Positions 20,453 to 31,197 of a stretch of DNA of 64,000 nucleotides are shown here, in pieces (the first letter of the stretch is position 1; every line of letters starts with the position of its first letter). A program made the translations under genes and the position numbers. The DNA is taken from contig NC_020185.1 in assembly GCF_000315915.1 (NCBI RefSeq), forward strand, positions 186,001 through 250,000. The letters run 5' to 3'. The notes under the pieces are model-generated. The model was not told the origin of the DNA. It did no database searches and saw only the letters and a list, made by a program, of their open reading frames with translations. Origin of the DNA: Henningerozyma blattae CBS 6284 (lineage: Eukaryota; Ascomycota; Saccharomycetes; Saccharomycetales; Saccharomycetaceae).

Positions 20453-22213
20453 ATGTCAGCTCAATTGACACCATTAGCTTCACGTAATAATCATCCTCAA
20501 ATCGTTCCAAATGAAGAAGAAGACATTTTAAACTTCTTATTAGAAGTAAGAGCGGAGTTGGCGAAATTGAAACAAAATAGGACTCAATTTTTAAATGCTA
20601 AACAAGTTCAAATTACTTATCAAAGTGTCTTAACGAAAGTTCGAGAATTAGATGAAATTAGAAAAAACTCTCTAACTACACCTGCAAAGACTGCCACTAC
20701 TTTAATTCACGATAGTCAATTACATAATAGAGTCGATTCTGTTTTAGATGATGTTTTCCAATTGTTATCATTATGTTTCTTAACTGTGGGGATGAAAAAT
20801 TCAGCTCCTGCTACATATTCATCTTTATCTACTGTTCAATGTTTATTAGAACATTTGAATGAATCTAGAATGTTTACTATGCATGATTTAAGACCGATTA
20901 AAGAAAGATTGGATGAAATTCAAGAAATTGTAGAAAAAAGTTCTTATAGAAATGATGAATTTAATGATTCTGCTTTGGTTGGCTTAAGTAAACAAGAGCA
21001 TGAATTGATTGAAATTGAAAATGAAAGAACAAGAAATAGAATTGAAGAAGATTTGTTGGTCCGTGCTAAATTGCAATTCTGTATTGAACAGTTTAATCAA
21101 ATGGAATCAAGATTGGAAAAAATTAATCCAAATTTATCTTCCATTGTGGATAAATTATATCATATAAGAAGAGGATTATTGTCTTTAGCTTCTCCTACAA
21201 ATGATACACTTTCAAAATCGGATAATAATCACATTGCTTCTACAAATCATAATGTTTCTGATAAATCTCATAAAGAATTAGTCTTACTAAAGATGAAAAA
21301 GCAATTAGTTGAAATTGAAAGTCAACGTGATGAAAATGGTTATTATAAATCTTTAGAGACAAATAAAGTCGAAATGGAAGGTCAAGGTATTGTAAACAAA
21401 TTAGTCGATGATTGTAATGACTTAATAAACGATTTATCTCATACTCAAAATGGTAATATCATCACAGATCCTTATTTACAACAAATTTACAAAAATTTAA
21501 TCGATATTAAGACTAATTTAGCTAACTTAATGGTAACTAGAAGATGGACTTTAAGAGAAACAGATTTATTTTCTTATCAGAAGAAATTAGCGGAAATCGA
21601 TAGTTTAAGAGTTAATGGGAAATTCAAATCTGCCACAAGTGATGCAAAGGGTCAATCAATCATTTTATACCTACTAAGAAGATGTTATGCTATCATTTAT
21701 AAGTTATTGGAAAGCTCGGAACCAATCTCTGAATCTTTACAATCTATCCACACTCAATTATCAACTGTCCGTCGTTGTCTAATGACTTTGAAGAGATTGG
21801 GTGGTGTTACAGATATTAAAGAATTATATCCATATCAGATGAAATTAGCTTCTTTGGATGAGCTTCGTATTGATGGGAAATTTTATGATGCTAATGGTGA
21901 TATACCTGAAGGTCAAGGGATTTTAAATGCTATGCTTGCTGAATGTTTTGATATGGTTCATGAGTTGAAGTGTGATGCTGAAGCTTATAGTAGTAGTGAA
22001 AATGCCACTCCAATCAATACAGATAAGGAAGATAGTTCATTGAATTTGAAATCTCTAAATATAAATGATAAGCTGGATGGTTCATTAAATTCTGACGACG
22101 AGGGGAAAAATGGATTATCTAATAGGCCTCAGCAATTTGCAAGAGATTTGGGAGTTCATAGTATGAATTCAGATGAAGAAGAAGATAATGACCTAAACGA
22201 TGAAGATATGTAA
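20453..22213 (+). CDS. CUB1: UPF0662-family protein, Cub1 orthologue
   Basis: 586 residues, soluble and largely helical, with no signal or membrane segment. It matches YPL260W (Cub1, about 551 residues), a conserved fungal protein of the UPF0662 family found in cytoplasm and nucleus and linked to DNA damage response and proteasome function; its biochemical role is unknown. The N-terminal half (1-270) and C-terminal half (280-500) carry similar helical segments, for example the repeated LAEIDSLRVNGKF-like and LASLDELRIDGKF-like stretches. The C-terminus is acidic (NSDEEEDNDLNDEDM). In S. cerevisiae its neighbour is APM1 (YPL259C); here DOT5 stands between the two, so the local order is partly kept. 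Confidence 0.88.
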   Translation: MSAQLTPLASRNNHPQIVPNEEEDILNFLLEVRAELAKLKQNRTQFLNAKQVQITYQSVLTKVRELDEIRKNSLTTPAKTATTLIHDSQLHNRVDSVLDDVFQLLSLCFLTVGMKNSAPATYSSLSTVQCLLEHLNESRMFTMHDLRPIKERLDEIQEIVEKSSYRNDEFNDSALVGLSKQEHELIEIENERTRNRIEEDLLVRAKLQFCIEQFNQMESRLEKINPNLSSIVDKLYHIRRGLLSLASPTNDTLSKSDNNHIASTNHNVSDKSHKELVLLKMKKQLVEIESQRDENGYYKSLETNKVEMEGQGIVNKLVDDCNDLINDLSHTQNGNIITDPYLQQIYKNLIDIKTNLANLMVTRRWTLRETDLFSYQKKLAEIDSLRVNGKFKSATSDAKGQSIILYLLRRCYAIIYKLLESSEPISESLQSIHTQLSTVRRCLMTLKRLGGVTDIKELYPYQMKLASLDELRIDGKFYDANGDIPEGQGILNAMLAECFDMVHELKCDAEAYSSSENATPINTDKEDSSLNLKSLNINDKLDGSLNSDDEGKNGLSNRPQQFARDLGVHSMNSDEEEDNDLNDEDM

Positions 22214-23205
22214 TTAAATTAACTCCATTTTTTTTAAAAAAGAATAGTTTTAATATTATTATCATGGCTGCAATGACCTTTCTACCTCTTTACTATCTAT
22301 ATTTTTCTCCCTCCATTTATTAAATTTTTTATTCATTTCTATCTTATTTTTATTTCTCATTGGGGTTCTCACTTATCTGTCTATCCAATTTTATATCAAT
22401 AATTTTTTATTTTTTTATGCTACTCCCCCAATATTATTTTTGATTTTTCTTATCAATTATTTACGACCATGTAAACCAAAGACTCAGCAATTCCCTGATG
22501 AATTCCATTTCATCCTTTATTTTAGTTTTTTTTATCTTTCTATCACCCTTTTTTTTTGTTCCATGTTTTAAACCTTATCGTGTGTACACTCAATTTATTA
22601 TATCTATCTATATCCAATTTTAATTCACTACTGTACCTCTTCTTCTAATTATTATTTTTCATTTAACTTTATTGTATTTAACCTACTTTTTTTTCTAATT
22701 CTATTAATTATCAATTACCATCTATTATTTAATTTATTTAATAATTCTACAACCTGTAAGTCTATTATCTTTCATTTAGTATTTAATAGTAATAACTGGC
22801 TTATTAGTTCATAAATATTATATTTTAGATATTTCCTGTTTCGGCAACACCGATGCCCCACATTTTGATATTGATTTCAATTTTTAATTTTTTTTTGTGA
22901 TTTCCTTGAGTTATTAAAATTAGAAAATTAGGGAAAATGAAGATAAACAAATCTCAGGGAACTCCTCGAAAAAAAAAGGGTTATATAAATAGATTGGGAT
23001 TATTTTTCGGTTCAGATTTGAATTAAAACTACAAAACTATCGTGTTTAATTATTATTTTTTTGTTATTATCATTAAATCATTTTATTAAAAGCATCGGTG
23101 TTAAACGCTATATCTAAATTTATTTTAAGGGAGTTCTAGAAAAAGGTGCAAATATCGTAATTGTAAACTTTGTTGCAGATATATTATAATTTTTAAAAAA
23201 AGAAA
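22214..23205. other. Pyrimidine-rich intergenic region between CUB1 and DOT5
   Basis: Nearly 1 kb, T/C-rich on the plus strand for the first 500 bp, then AT-rich up to the DOT5 start. No ORF, RNA gene or repeat is supported. Confidence 0.5.
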
Positions 23206-24072
23206 ATGGTTGAATTGAGAAGATCTACTAGATTGGCCACTCAGAAAAGAGTTGAGAGGGAAGAAGAAGTCGACGCAATGAAAGATTTAAAGAAGAAGAA
23301 GAAGATGGAAAAGAACTCAACATCTAAAGCCAGTAAATCATCAGAAGGGAAAGTAAATGGTAAATCTTCCAAGGAAAAGGTTTCAAACGGTGTAACAAAA
23401 ATGAACAGTAATGGTAAAGGTACAGAGAAGGTAAAGGATGCCAAGGAAAAAAAGGGCTCCACAGATGAAAAGAATGTTAAGGAAAAGAAAGTTTCTACAG
23501 AGGAAAAGGAAGTTAAAGATAAGAAAGCTTCCACAGATGAGAAGGAATCAAAAGAAAAAAAGGATGAGCCTTCTGTGAAAGAACTTGAGGTAGGTGATGA
23601 AGTCCCTGATTTTGAATTGAAAAATCAAAATAATGAAACCATTTCGTTGAAAAAAGTTATGGAAGAAAACCGTATTGTTGTTATCTTTGCTTATCCAAAA
23701 GCTAATACGCCTGGTTGCACGAGACAGGCTTGTGGCATGCGTGATAATTATAATGATTTGAAAAAATACGCTGTTGTCTTTGGCATTAGTGCAGATTCAG
23801 TTAGTGCTCAAAAGAGCTTCCAAGAGAAACAAAATTTACCTTATGACTTATTGAGTGATAAAAATAGAGAATTGATTGGTGCTCTAGGTTGTAAGAAAAC
23901 ACCAACTTCAGGAATCATTAGATCACATTTCATTATTGTGAATGGAAAGTTAAAATTTAAAAGAGTAAAGATTTCACCAGAAGTTAGTGTTAGTGATTGT
24001 AAGAAAGAAGTCCTAGAAATTTCTAAATCTGAATCTGACGTTAAAGAAGAACGTACAGCTCCTACAAAATAG
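23206..24072 (+). CDS. DOT5: Nuclear thiol peroxidase Dot5 with extended Lys-rich N-terminus
   Basis: A PrxQ/BCP-type peroxiredoxin that reduces alkyl hydroperoxides in the nucleus; it was found in S. cerevisiae through telomeric silencing. The peroxidatic cysteine is C171 in PGCTRQAC and the second cysteine of the motif is C176. The thioredoxin-fold domain covers about 125-275. The N-terminus begins with the conserved basic LRRSTRLA segment, a likely nuclear signal. A tail of about 120 residues follows, consisting mostly of Lys, Glu and Ser in imperfect 10-12-residue repeats around STDEK/STEEK. The S. cerevisiae protein has 215 residues, so this one (288) is about 70 longer, all in this tail. 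DOT5 is YIL010W, next to EST3 and NAS2 in S. cerevisiae, as in this window. Confidence 0.94.
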   Translation: MVELRRSTRLATQKRVEREEEVDAMKDLKKKKKMEKNSTSKASKSSEGKVNGKSSKEKVSNGVTKMNSNGKGTEKVKDAKEKKGSTDEKNVKEKKVSTEEKEVKDKKASTDEKESKEKKDEPSVKELEVGDEVPDFELKNQNNETISLKKVMEENRIVVIFAYPKANTPGCTRQACGMRDNYNDLKKYAVVFGISADSVSAQKSFQEKQNLPYDLLSDKNRELIGALGCKKTPTSGIIRSHFIIVNGKLKFKRVKISPEVSVSDCKKEVLEISKSESDVKEERTAPTK

Positions 24073-24798
24073 GAGTAAATTGGTGAAAATGTAACATTTT
24101 ATATAGCTTTACTCGAATTCAAATAAGAAAAATTCAGGCATATATCCACTCTACTTCCTTCATTATTAATGGAATTACTTTCTCATTCGTTCACTCTCTC
24201 ATACTTTCATGTTACGTTTTTTTTTCATTCTTTACATGAAGAATTGTTCTTAATTTGAATTTATTGTCCTTATATCACATAACCATAATGTAGTTCTAAT
24301 ACATGGTTTTGTTGTTATTAATTTTATTTTATTTCTTCTTTTTTACTTTCTATTACTATTTCATACTTATATAGATACTTAAACCTTCAAACGGAAATTA
24401 TTTACCCAAAAATAATGTTAAAAAGCATTCTGTATAATTCTAGAGTTATTTATTTTATGCTTTTATCTAGTTCGATCATTCTAATATATCGCAATAATTA
24501 TAGGGTTTTCTTTTGCTTACTGAAAAAGTCCTATAATGTTCGAATTAAAATGTTTCGCAATGAATATAACTCTTACTTTTACAACTAATTTCACCTATTT
24601 TTTCCATTATTCTCCCATAACATAATATTTTCCTAGTATTATATATATCAAAAGTCTTTTTAAAAATAACTGATACGTCAGAAGATATGGAAAATAAGGA
24701 AATACGTCACCAAATGCATACATAATAATAATAATGATAATAATATATATGTATATATATACAAAAATATATATTCTATTCCTCAATCAAAATTACAA
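24073..24798. other. Convergent intergenic region between DOT5 and APM1
   Basis: 726 bp with AT-rich 3' flanks and short TAA/TA tracts near 24720-24775. No gene is supported. Confidence 0.5.
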
Positions 24799-26208
24799 TT
24801 AGCCGTTGAGCCTAATCGTGTAATCGTCGCCACTTTGAGTGATGTATCTGACCCAAGGGTAACTCTTATATTGCAACTTTGGTTCATTAACTTTCAAATA
24901 ACGAACTTGAATACCAGAGGTAGTAAAATAAGGAATTTGGAACTTAATCTGGACAGGTCTTTTTAGTTTAGGTTTTTCATTATCATCAATTGATGGTAAA
25001 CCTAATTGTGCAGCCATTGAATATTCTTTACCACCTGCAAAACTCCTTATTTTCCAAAGGATTGCATTCTTTTCTGGAACCCATTTAATTGATCCATGTG
25101 AGTATCTAAATGAAGGAGTATCAGCATCATCTGGAACAGGAATTAAAATCTCAACATTGTTTGCAATTGATTTTTTCTTTATTTGTGCCTTTGCCCTACA
25201 ATGTATTTCAACTCTTGATTTTGAATGAACATGAATATTTACATCACACCAAATTAGAGGTTTTATTGGAGTTGTTAATCTATAACTCATTAATTCGAAA
25301 TTTCCATCAGGTGGTATAAAAGTAATGATTTTCTCATTCTCAAATTTGCTTAGTCTAACACATTGATGGAACTTTAAATCTTCTAACTCAACATTACTTG
25401 TCTTTCTACTAGACCCTTCATCTTGACCTGTTGATGGTTGTGGAGTGGATGATTTTGAACTGTTAACTTCATTACTATTATCATCGTTTGAATTGGAATT
25501 GGAACTAGTACTTTCCAGATATTTAGAGAATATCCCTTTGTCATTAATACCTAATTTTAAATCTGGCATACCCGATAATCTAGACCTTACTTTAACTTCC
25601 CCAATGATTTCTGATCTCAATACTTGTCCTTGTTGAGTCATTAGCATATTAATCGATTCAACAATATCTAAAAATGCTTCGTTTTTCTTATATTTGATAC
25701 CTTCAGGCCTCCAACTGACAGAATTTGTTAAAGCTTGTGGTGGTCTTGCTGCATTTCTCTTCTTTTTAGCAGCTTTAACTAATTTGAAAGATTTCTGTGT
25801 AATATATTGTTTTAACATTTTGGTTTCAGTAATTTGTGGAATACCATAATCCATCATTTCATCCAATAATTCATAAATAATAACAAAATTATCTCTTATA
25901 GATTCTTCCTCCACATCTTTCAAATATTCACTCATCACTTCTACTAACTTATGTAAAAATGTAAAGACTTGTGATGCATTTGTTGATAATGAAGTTGTCA
26001 ATGCAACAATATATAAATCATTGTGTTGAATGAACAAATAATGAATACCATTATGTGTCAAACATGGTGGAACCACACTAGATTCTTCTTCTAACTTCAT
26101 TAGTAAGGTAGCAAAGTTATCAATCGCTGTCAAAGGAATATCATCTCTATATTTTCTTGACAAAAGTTGTTTACCCTTACTATCACAGAAGGAGATACTT
26201 GATACCAT
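24799..26208 (-). CDS. APM1: AP-1 clathrin adaptor mu1 subunit
   Basis: The medium chain of the AP-1 adaptor complex, which sorts cargo between the trans-Golgi network and endosomes with clathrin. 469 residues, close to the family size. The N-terminal longin domain covers about 1-142, including PCLTHNGIHYLFIQHNDLYIVAL. The mu homology domain covers about 165-469; SWRPEGIKYKKNEAFLDIVE is highly conserved, and the C-terminal part binds YxxPhi signals. A Ser/Asn-rich insert (about 235-270) interrupts the mu homology domain. Orthologue of YPL259C. Confidence 0.96.
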   Translation of the reverse strand: MVSSISFCDSKGKQLLSRKYRDDIPLTAIDNFATLLMKLEEESSVVPPCLTHNGIHYLFIQHNDLYIVALTTSLSTNASQVFTFLHKLVEVMSEYLKDVEEESIRDNFVIIYELLDEMMDYGIPQITETKMLKQYITQKSFKLVKAAKKKRNAARPPQALTNSVSWRPEGIKYKKNEAFLDIVESINMLMTQQGQVLRSEIIGEVKVRSRLSGMPDLKLGINDKGIFSKYLESTSSNSNSNDDNSNEVNSSKSSTPQPSTGQDEGSSRKTSNVELEDLKFHQCVRLSKFENEKIITFIPPDGNFELMSYRLTTPIKPLIWCDVNIHVHSKSRVEIHCRAKAQIKKKSIANNVEILIPVPDDADTPSFRYSHGSIKWVPEKNAILWKIRSFAGGKEYSMAAQLGLPSIDDNEKPKLKRPVQIKFQIPYFTTSGIQVRYLKVNEPKLQYKSYPWVRYITQSGDDYTIRLNG

Positions 26209-26857
26209 TATTTACCTCTCTTTTTTCTGTATTATTTTATGCGAGTAGAATAAGAATAATAATACGACGGACTTCCTGGAGAAGTGCTATTTCTATTTAA
26301 ACTTCTAATTGTTCTTTTCTTGGAGAAAATAAATATGTATAACAAACAAAGCAGTATATTTGTTTATTTAGATCTGTAATATCGAATCAAAATTAATTAA
26401 AGAAAAAGGAATACCAACCAGAATACGTTATAAATTGGGTCAATTAATATACTCAGAATCTACAATAATATTCTTATTCTAAAAAAAAACGGCTAAAACT
26501 AACTTAATTTATATAATGAATATTAAGGCATCCACAAGTTCCTGTCCTTATAGGATCTTTTCTTTAATATACAGCTCGTCGCCAGTTTTAAGTTTCAGCT
26601 CGAACTAGGCGTCTGCGCCAGTTTGGTGAAGTGTGAAATTTCAAATTTCGGGCTTACAGCCGTTCGAAGTGATGTATAATGAAGCTATGAGTAACAGTGA
26701 TAGTCAGTAAATATTAATAATTAAATGTATAAATAGTAATGAATTGATATTAATATATTACATTAAATAACTATGTGTATACATCTCCTATAAGATTAAA
26801 ATATAACACATTCAATTTGAAAGAAAAAATTCAAAGAATAAAGGTCAAATGCATCTA
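26209..26857. other. Intergenic region upstream of APM1
   Basis: Promoter of APM1 and 3' region of EST3. A more GC-rich island lies at about 26545-26690. Nothing else is supported. Confidence 0.5.
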
Positions 26858-27506
26858 CTATAAATAAGAGTGTAAGAAAGGGAGCGTTGAAAGAGATTTA
26901 GAGGGATGTCTATCAACGCATATTATTTGGTTTATTACTAACACAGGAATCAAACTATCCCTGTCAAGAGCATTTAATCCTGGGATAATATTCCTAAAAG
27001 TGTTGCAATTGAAATTATGAAGAACCTCATTTTTGTTTTGAAAATATAATCTACAGTCTCCAATGACGAATAGGCAATCCAACGTATTTGAAGTCATTCT
27101 GTCCCTTGTTTTTCTTTCATATTCGGTAACACAGATGGGAGTTAGTTCAACTAAGAATTTGACATTCTGCATCTTGAACAGATGCACATATTTTATAGTT
27201 ATTAACCTTAAAAAATTTAGTGATTTTGATTATATGGTTATTATTACTTAAAAGAGACGAGCTTAGAGGAATAACATTATAACTATCGGCACCAAACATC
27301 TTCATTTCCTCGCTAGAAATCTGGCGTATCACCCGCTCTCCCTGTGGAATGAATTTATTGGGTAATTCAGACCATTCACAGTCGGATATAGGTTGAAATT
27401 GTTCAGAGTAATTATTATCATTTTTAAAGATTCCAGAATAAAGTGGTTGTATTAAATTCTTTAACCATTTTTTCAGAAATACAGATTGGGCATCATTATT
27501 AAACAT
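26858..27506 (-). CDS. EST3: Telomerase subunit Est3, expressed through a +1 ribosomal frameshift
   Basis: A regulatory subunit of telomerase with an OB fold (TPP1-like), needed for telomere lengthening in vivo. Two overlapping ORFs make the protein. The upstream frame starts with ATG at 27506 and runs 118 codons to CTT at 27155-27153, then meets AGT TGA. Skipping the A at 27152 moves into the +1 frame (GTT GAA...), which continues to the stop ending at 26858. The product is about 215 residues, against 181 in S. cerevisiae. Around the junction the pieces match Est3 closely: KITKFFKVNNYKICASVQD before, VELTPICVTEYER and FVIGD after. The coordinates are therefore 27506-27153 joined to 27151-26858. 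The site is the same CTT-AGT-T as in S. cerevisiae EST3, so this is programmed recoding, not a pseudogene. The neighbours DOT5 and NAS2 support the orthology (YIL009C-A). Confidence 0.93.
27149..27155 (-). other. EST3: Programmed +1 frameshift site of EST3
   Basis: The minus strand reads CTT AGT T with TGA directly after AGT in the zero frame. In S. cerevisiae EST3 the same heptamer drives +1 slippage: the slow AGU codon in the A site lets the peptidyl-tRNA on CUU slip forward by one. The heptamer and the out-of-frame stop are read directly from the sequence. Confidence 0.92.
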
Positions 27507-27867
27507 TATATTTAATTCGTACTCGATATATTCAATATAGGGTCAAGATATTCTAATGGGATGCGAATTAATCACTTTAATGTGATAGCTTATCGTTTAA
27601 CACAGGAGAGTAATAATGTGTTGTATTTTTTTTAATGATAAAAATTTAAAGAATAGTAATAAAAAGACTTCCCTAAAACACTGATGTATTTACTCAAAAT
27701 AAAATTAACTACAAATACAAGAATGGGACAAAAACATAAATTCGAGATAGTTGCATGATATGTAGTACTACTGGGTCATCCAAAGTATTATATTCTACTG
27801 GATTAATGTTAGATAATAAATAATAAAAAGCTATGATATTACTTACCCGGCCGTAGTAAAGTTTTGC
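27507..27867. other. Intergenic region between EST3 and tRNA-Asp
   Basis: AT-rich, containing the EST3 promoter. No ORF or repeat is supported. Confidence 0.5.
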
Positions 27868-27875
27868 AAAAAAAA
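27868..27875 (-). terminator. RNA polymerase III terminator of tRNA-Asp
   Basis: Eight consecutive T on the minus strand, one nucleotide after the tRNA 3' end. Confidence 0.8.
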
Positions 27876-27876
27876 T

Positions 27877-27948
27877 CTCCTCGACGGGGAATTGAACCCC
27901 GATCTGGCACGCGACAAGCGCCCATTCTAACCATTAAACTATCGGGGA
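27877..27948 (-). tRNA. tRNA-Asp (GUC) with a C-A mismatch in the acceptor stem
   Basis: 72 nt, no intron, anticodon GTC in CTTGTCGCG, B box GGTTCAATTCC, discriminator G. D arm, anticodon arm and T arm match the yeast tRNA-Asp pattern. The acceptor strands are TCCCCGA and TCGAGGA, which pair at six positions but oppose C4 to A69. The identity elements for AspRS (GUC anticodon, G73) are intact, so it may still work. The mismatch could be a sequencing error, a weakened copy or an early pseudogene. Confidence 0.92.
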
Positions 27949-30126
27949 ATTTCGTTATCTTGATGTAGACGAGATCGACTTTATACTCATCTACAAGTTG
28001 CTAACTAGAAATTATACACAACACTGAGCAACTGCTAGTTGCATACCTGTGAATATCTGTTCGATGCATAATCTTTATTAGTTAGCCAGCATTACTCAAA
28101 CTGTGCACTCCTACCCTTGTAAGTAACTTTATAAACAGACCAATTAAAGTAAAATGGGAAAGCTGGCGTTGACCTTTGAAAAGTATTTAAAGGCCAGCTT
28201 TTCAAAGTTAAGACATAAATTTATAGTTCTTTTATACAGTTATTTAGTTTAAGAAGAACAACAATTATATTCGTAAGTTCGAAGGATTAACTGGTGTTAA
28301 GTTAATAAGATTGTTAAGTTAAGTTTTGGTAGTTACTATTTAAAGTGTATCGTACTCCTAAGTTGGTTTACAACATATTTTTACTAATAATTGCTATGTA
28401 ACCAATGAATAACAGGTTTTGGATATAGTCAAAATGCAAGAAATTCAAAATACTAATAAATGCTGTCTTCTAAAGAACATATATCAAACGGGCTTTATCA
28501 TAGTTACTTCGGATAGTAATAATAATGTTTAAATCCAATAATTCAGTACTATAATACTACAATAACACTCCAGCATCGCATTGAATTGCATGACTCATTC
28601 TTTCTGTGAGGCCCGCATAAGTGGTGTATCTTATCTATTTAACATATACATAAAGTGCTCAATTACATCTTGAGCCTATCAATACCCTTCTTCGGAAGTT
28701 ATTTAATAAATATAAAAAGGGAAGATACTATACCAAGTTAGTAATAGGGGAAATATAGTAGTTCGGTGGTGAGATTGACTCTAACAAATAGATAATCTAA
28801 AATTAGAGAAAGAGATAACTATAAAGGAAGATATAAAGTGATCTCAAGACTTGTTTGATGGTTCTTTTTGACCTGAAGAACCACAGACTAAAGATCAGGT
28901 AGCTCTTGATATTGAGGCTTTCTTTATATATGCCGAATTCGAGCTAGTAGTTAAGATCTCATGTGGGGAACATCGAGCAAAAGGTGTTATGTAAACATCC
29001 TGCTTATTAATAATATTTAACTCTTTATACTGAGGTGTAGGCTATTATATGCGTGGCCATTAAGATCTTCTAGGGCAATTATGGGACTTGCCTAACATAC
29101 CATAAGTATTAGGATTTACAAAGGTATGAATAGAACTAGCTTCTTATTCAATAGCATATAAATTTATAGTTCTTGGTTAGAGCTAAACCCTTTGTTTTGG
29201 TTAAAATCTTATTTTAAATTAGTTACACATAAGTTATGTCCTCACATGTTGGCCTACAAGAAAAAATTTGAAAAAATAATATAACTTACGCCTTATATTG
29301 TTAGTTAAAAATTCATATCTAATTCAATGATAGTATTTAAGATATTTATATTTATATGTTTTCAAGGTTCACTTTGTGTAAAATATTACATTTTTGGTAA
29401 GCTACATTTAGTAATATTTGGCAACATAATTTGTGACAAAAAACAATTAGGTTATTCAATAGCCAGTATACACAATATCGTAAAAGAAGAGTAAATGCTA
29501 GAATCACATACACTATGAATAGTTAAACTGAGAGAAACGATAAGTTACTAAAGCTATGTTGCGATTCTTAGGATGTAGCCTATACGAGCTAGCTCATATG
29601 TTTTAAAGTCTTTATATCCCAAATCTTTGGAAGAAATTTTTGGGGCTACTCCCAAATAAGCAAACTCACCTCATGGAAATATCTTCATTAATGGTAATTC
29701 CAACTAAATTAAGTAAAATAATTAGCTTTACTACACTGGCATGCAATATAACCCTTGCAGATACGTATATATAGAAATATTACCCTGAATAATTTTTCAA
29801 ATTGCCTTAGATTATCATTACGTAGTAAGGTGTTAAAGATGCAATAGCAAAAAATTGGATCACGTAAAATACTTAATTGGTAATATGCTATAAAAAGAAC
29901 ACAATTCAAACCCAACCAACATACTCATACCTTTATAATGCAACAGATAACTATATCCGAATAATTTATAGTTCAATATCTCAAACATGCTAAGAAAAAT
30001 TTAGAAGCGATAATTGATTTCAAAAAGTTATAATGGAGAAAAGATCAGTTGTGACAATTAACATTAAAAAGAAGTGTGTAATAATCCAGTTATCGAGGGA
30101 ATAGTCTAAAGCAACTTAATTATACT
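27949..30126. other. 2.2 kb gene-free region upstream of tRNA-Asp, with inverted repeats
   Basis: The upstream side of a tRNA gene is the favoured landing place of yeast Ty elements, and this stretch looks like decayed sequence. A 17-bp string beginning ATAAATTTATAG occurs near both 28217 and 29157. Inverted repeats AAAGCTGGC (28159-28167)/GCCAGCTTT (28193-28201) and CTTTGAAAAG (28174-28183)/CTTTTCAAAG (28198-28207) overlap. GGTTCTT/AAGAACC lies near 28874-28896. I find no reverse-transcriptase or integrase ORF and no clear LTR borders. FAA3 and URM1, present here in S. cerevisiae, are missing. Confidence 0.45.
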
Positions 30127-30831
30127 TCATAACTGCTGAATCCTACAGCCTAGTAATCCTCTACCATTCCAATTTCGAGTTGGGATTAAAATCAATTCCA
30201 TGATACTCCCATCTCTTTCAATTGTTAAATTTAGTGTTTTATCTTCATATTTCAATACCTCTAATTGTAGATTTTTTAAGTTTTGGTGATTCGTTACATT
30301 AATACTACCAAATTTAATGATCTTATCATTTAAGTTTGCTCCAGCTTTATCCATAGGCCCATTTGTTATTAATTCATTAATGAAAGAGAATGGGATCTTA
30401 GATTCTATAGTATCTGGATTTGAATTACTAGAAGATGTTGTATTAGAATTCTTAGTAGCTGAATTTTTTAAATTTAATTCTTCGAAATGCTTATTTAATA
30501 AAATGTAAGATTTATCGAGCACTTTTTTTAAATCATTTTGTAACATAATTATATTTTTTCTAACTAGTCTGATTTGTAAGACATCGATATCTGAACGAGG
30601 AAATCCATCAGATGTTATGAGGTTGGATTCCATAGTAACATCTTGGGATTTCAATAATGCAAAATATGATTCTAATTGTAATTCAATTAGCATCTTCAAT
30701 GAATCAATCTCTTTAATCGTATTAATGCTATCTAATCTTAAAACTTGTTCTGTGATATCACGCGGAATTTCTACATTTGTCAATTGTAACCCTAGTTCAG
30801 AGTCTTTATCCGTCGTATTTGATACCTCCAT
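30127..30831 (-). CDS. NAS2: Proteasome assembly chaperone Nas2 (PDZ domain)
   Basis: A chaperone of the 19S regulatory particle base that binds the Rpt5 C-terminus during assembly. An N-terminal helical part contains the conserved DGFPRSDIDVLQIRLVRKNI segment. The PDZ domain occupies about the last 95 residues, ending in the hallmark RNWNGRGLLGCRIQQL. I chose the ATG at 30831 (MEVSN, 234 residues) because it fits the family length of about 220. The frame stays open to another ATG at 30921, which would add 30 residues (MKRGC...) with no family counterpart. A Ser/Asn-rich linker separates the two parts. Orthologue of YIL007C. Confidence 0.9.
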   Translation of the reverse strand: MEVSNTTDKDSELGLQLTNVEIPRDITEQVLRLDSINTIKEIDSLKMLIELQLESYFALLKSQDVTMESNLITSDGFPRSDIDVLQIRLVRKNIIMLQNDLKKVLDKSYILLNKHFEELNLKNSATKNSNTTSSSNSNPDTIESKIPFSFINELITNGPMDKAGANLNDKIIKFGSINVTNHQNLKNLQLEVLKYEDKTLNLTIERDGSIMELILIPTRNWNGRGLLGCRIQQL

Positions 30832-31197
30832 TTGTGATAAATCTAATAAGTAAATGGCTTGCTGATTGCTGAATATTGTATTCTTGATAGATTTTTGCAA
30901 TGATGCGCAGCCTCTCTTCATAAAAATAAAATATTTTTTCTTGCATTAAGTGGAATCCGCAACCTTATGTATGTAGTTATATAACAAAAAAAAAAGCCGC
31001 AATATTACCAATAAATGAGAATCAATTTAAATAACAAGTAGTATAAAACAAAAAGTATACAACTATAAACTGATATTAAAATTTAAAAATAATTATCTTT
31101 TGGACATCTCCTTTTAATTTTTTTTATTTTTATTTTTTCAAAGAATATATTTTATCTTATGAAATAATGAAATAATTACAAGAGTAATAATATTCCC

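Noticed and set aside
28600..28790. Possible solo LTR with TG...CA ends and a TATAAA-like core upstream of tRNA-Asp
   Set aside because: I see no target duplication, no second copy in the window and no convincing terminal motif, so I only describe the region as possibly decayed.
29855..29970. ATCACGTA and TATCCGAATAA about 95 bp apart
   Set aside because: Both are imperfect and the spacer is not AT-rich enough for CDEII; it is also not at the syntenic centromere position.
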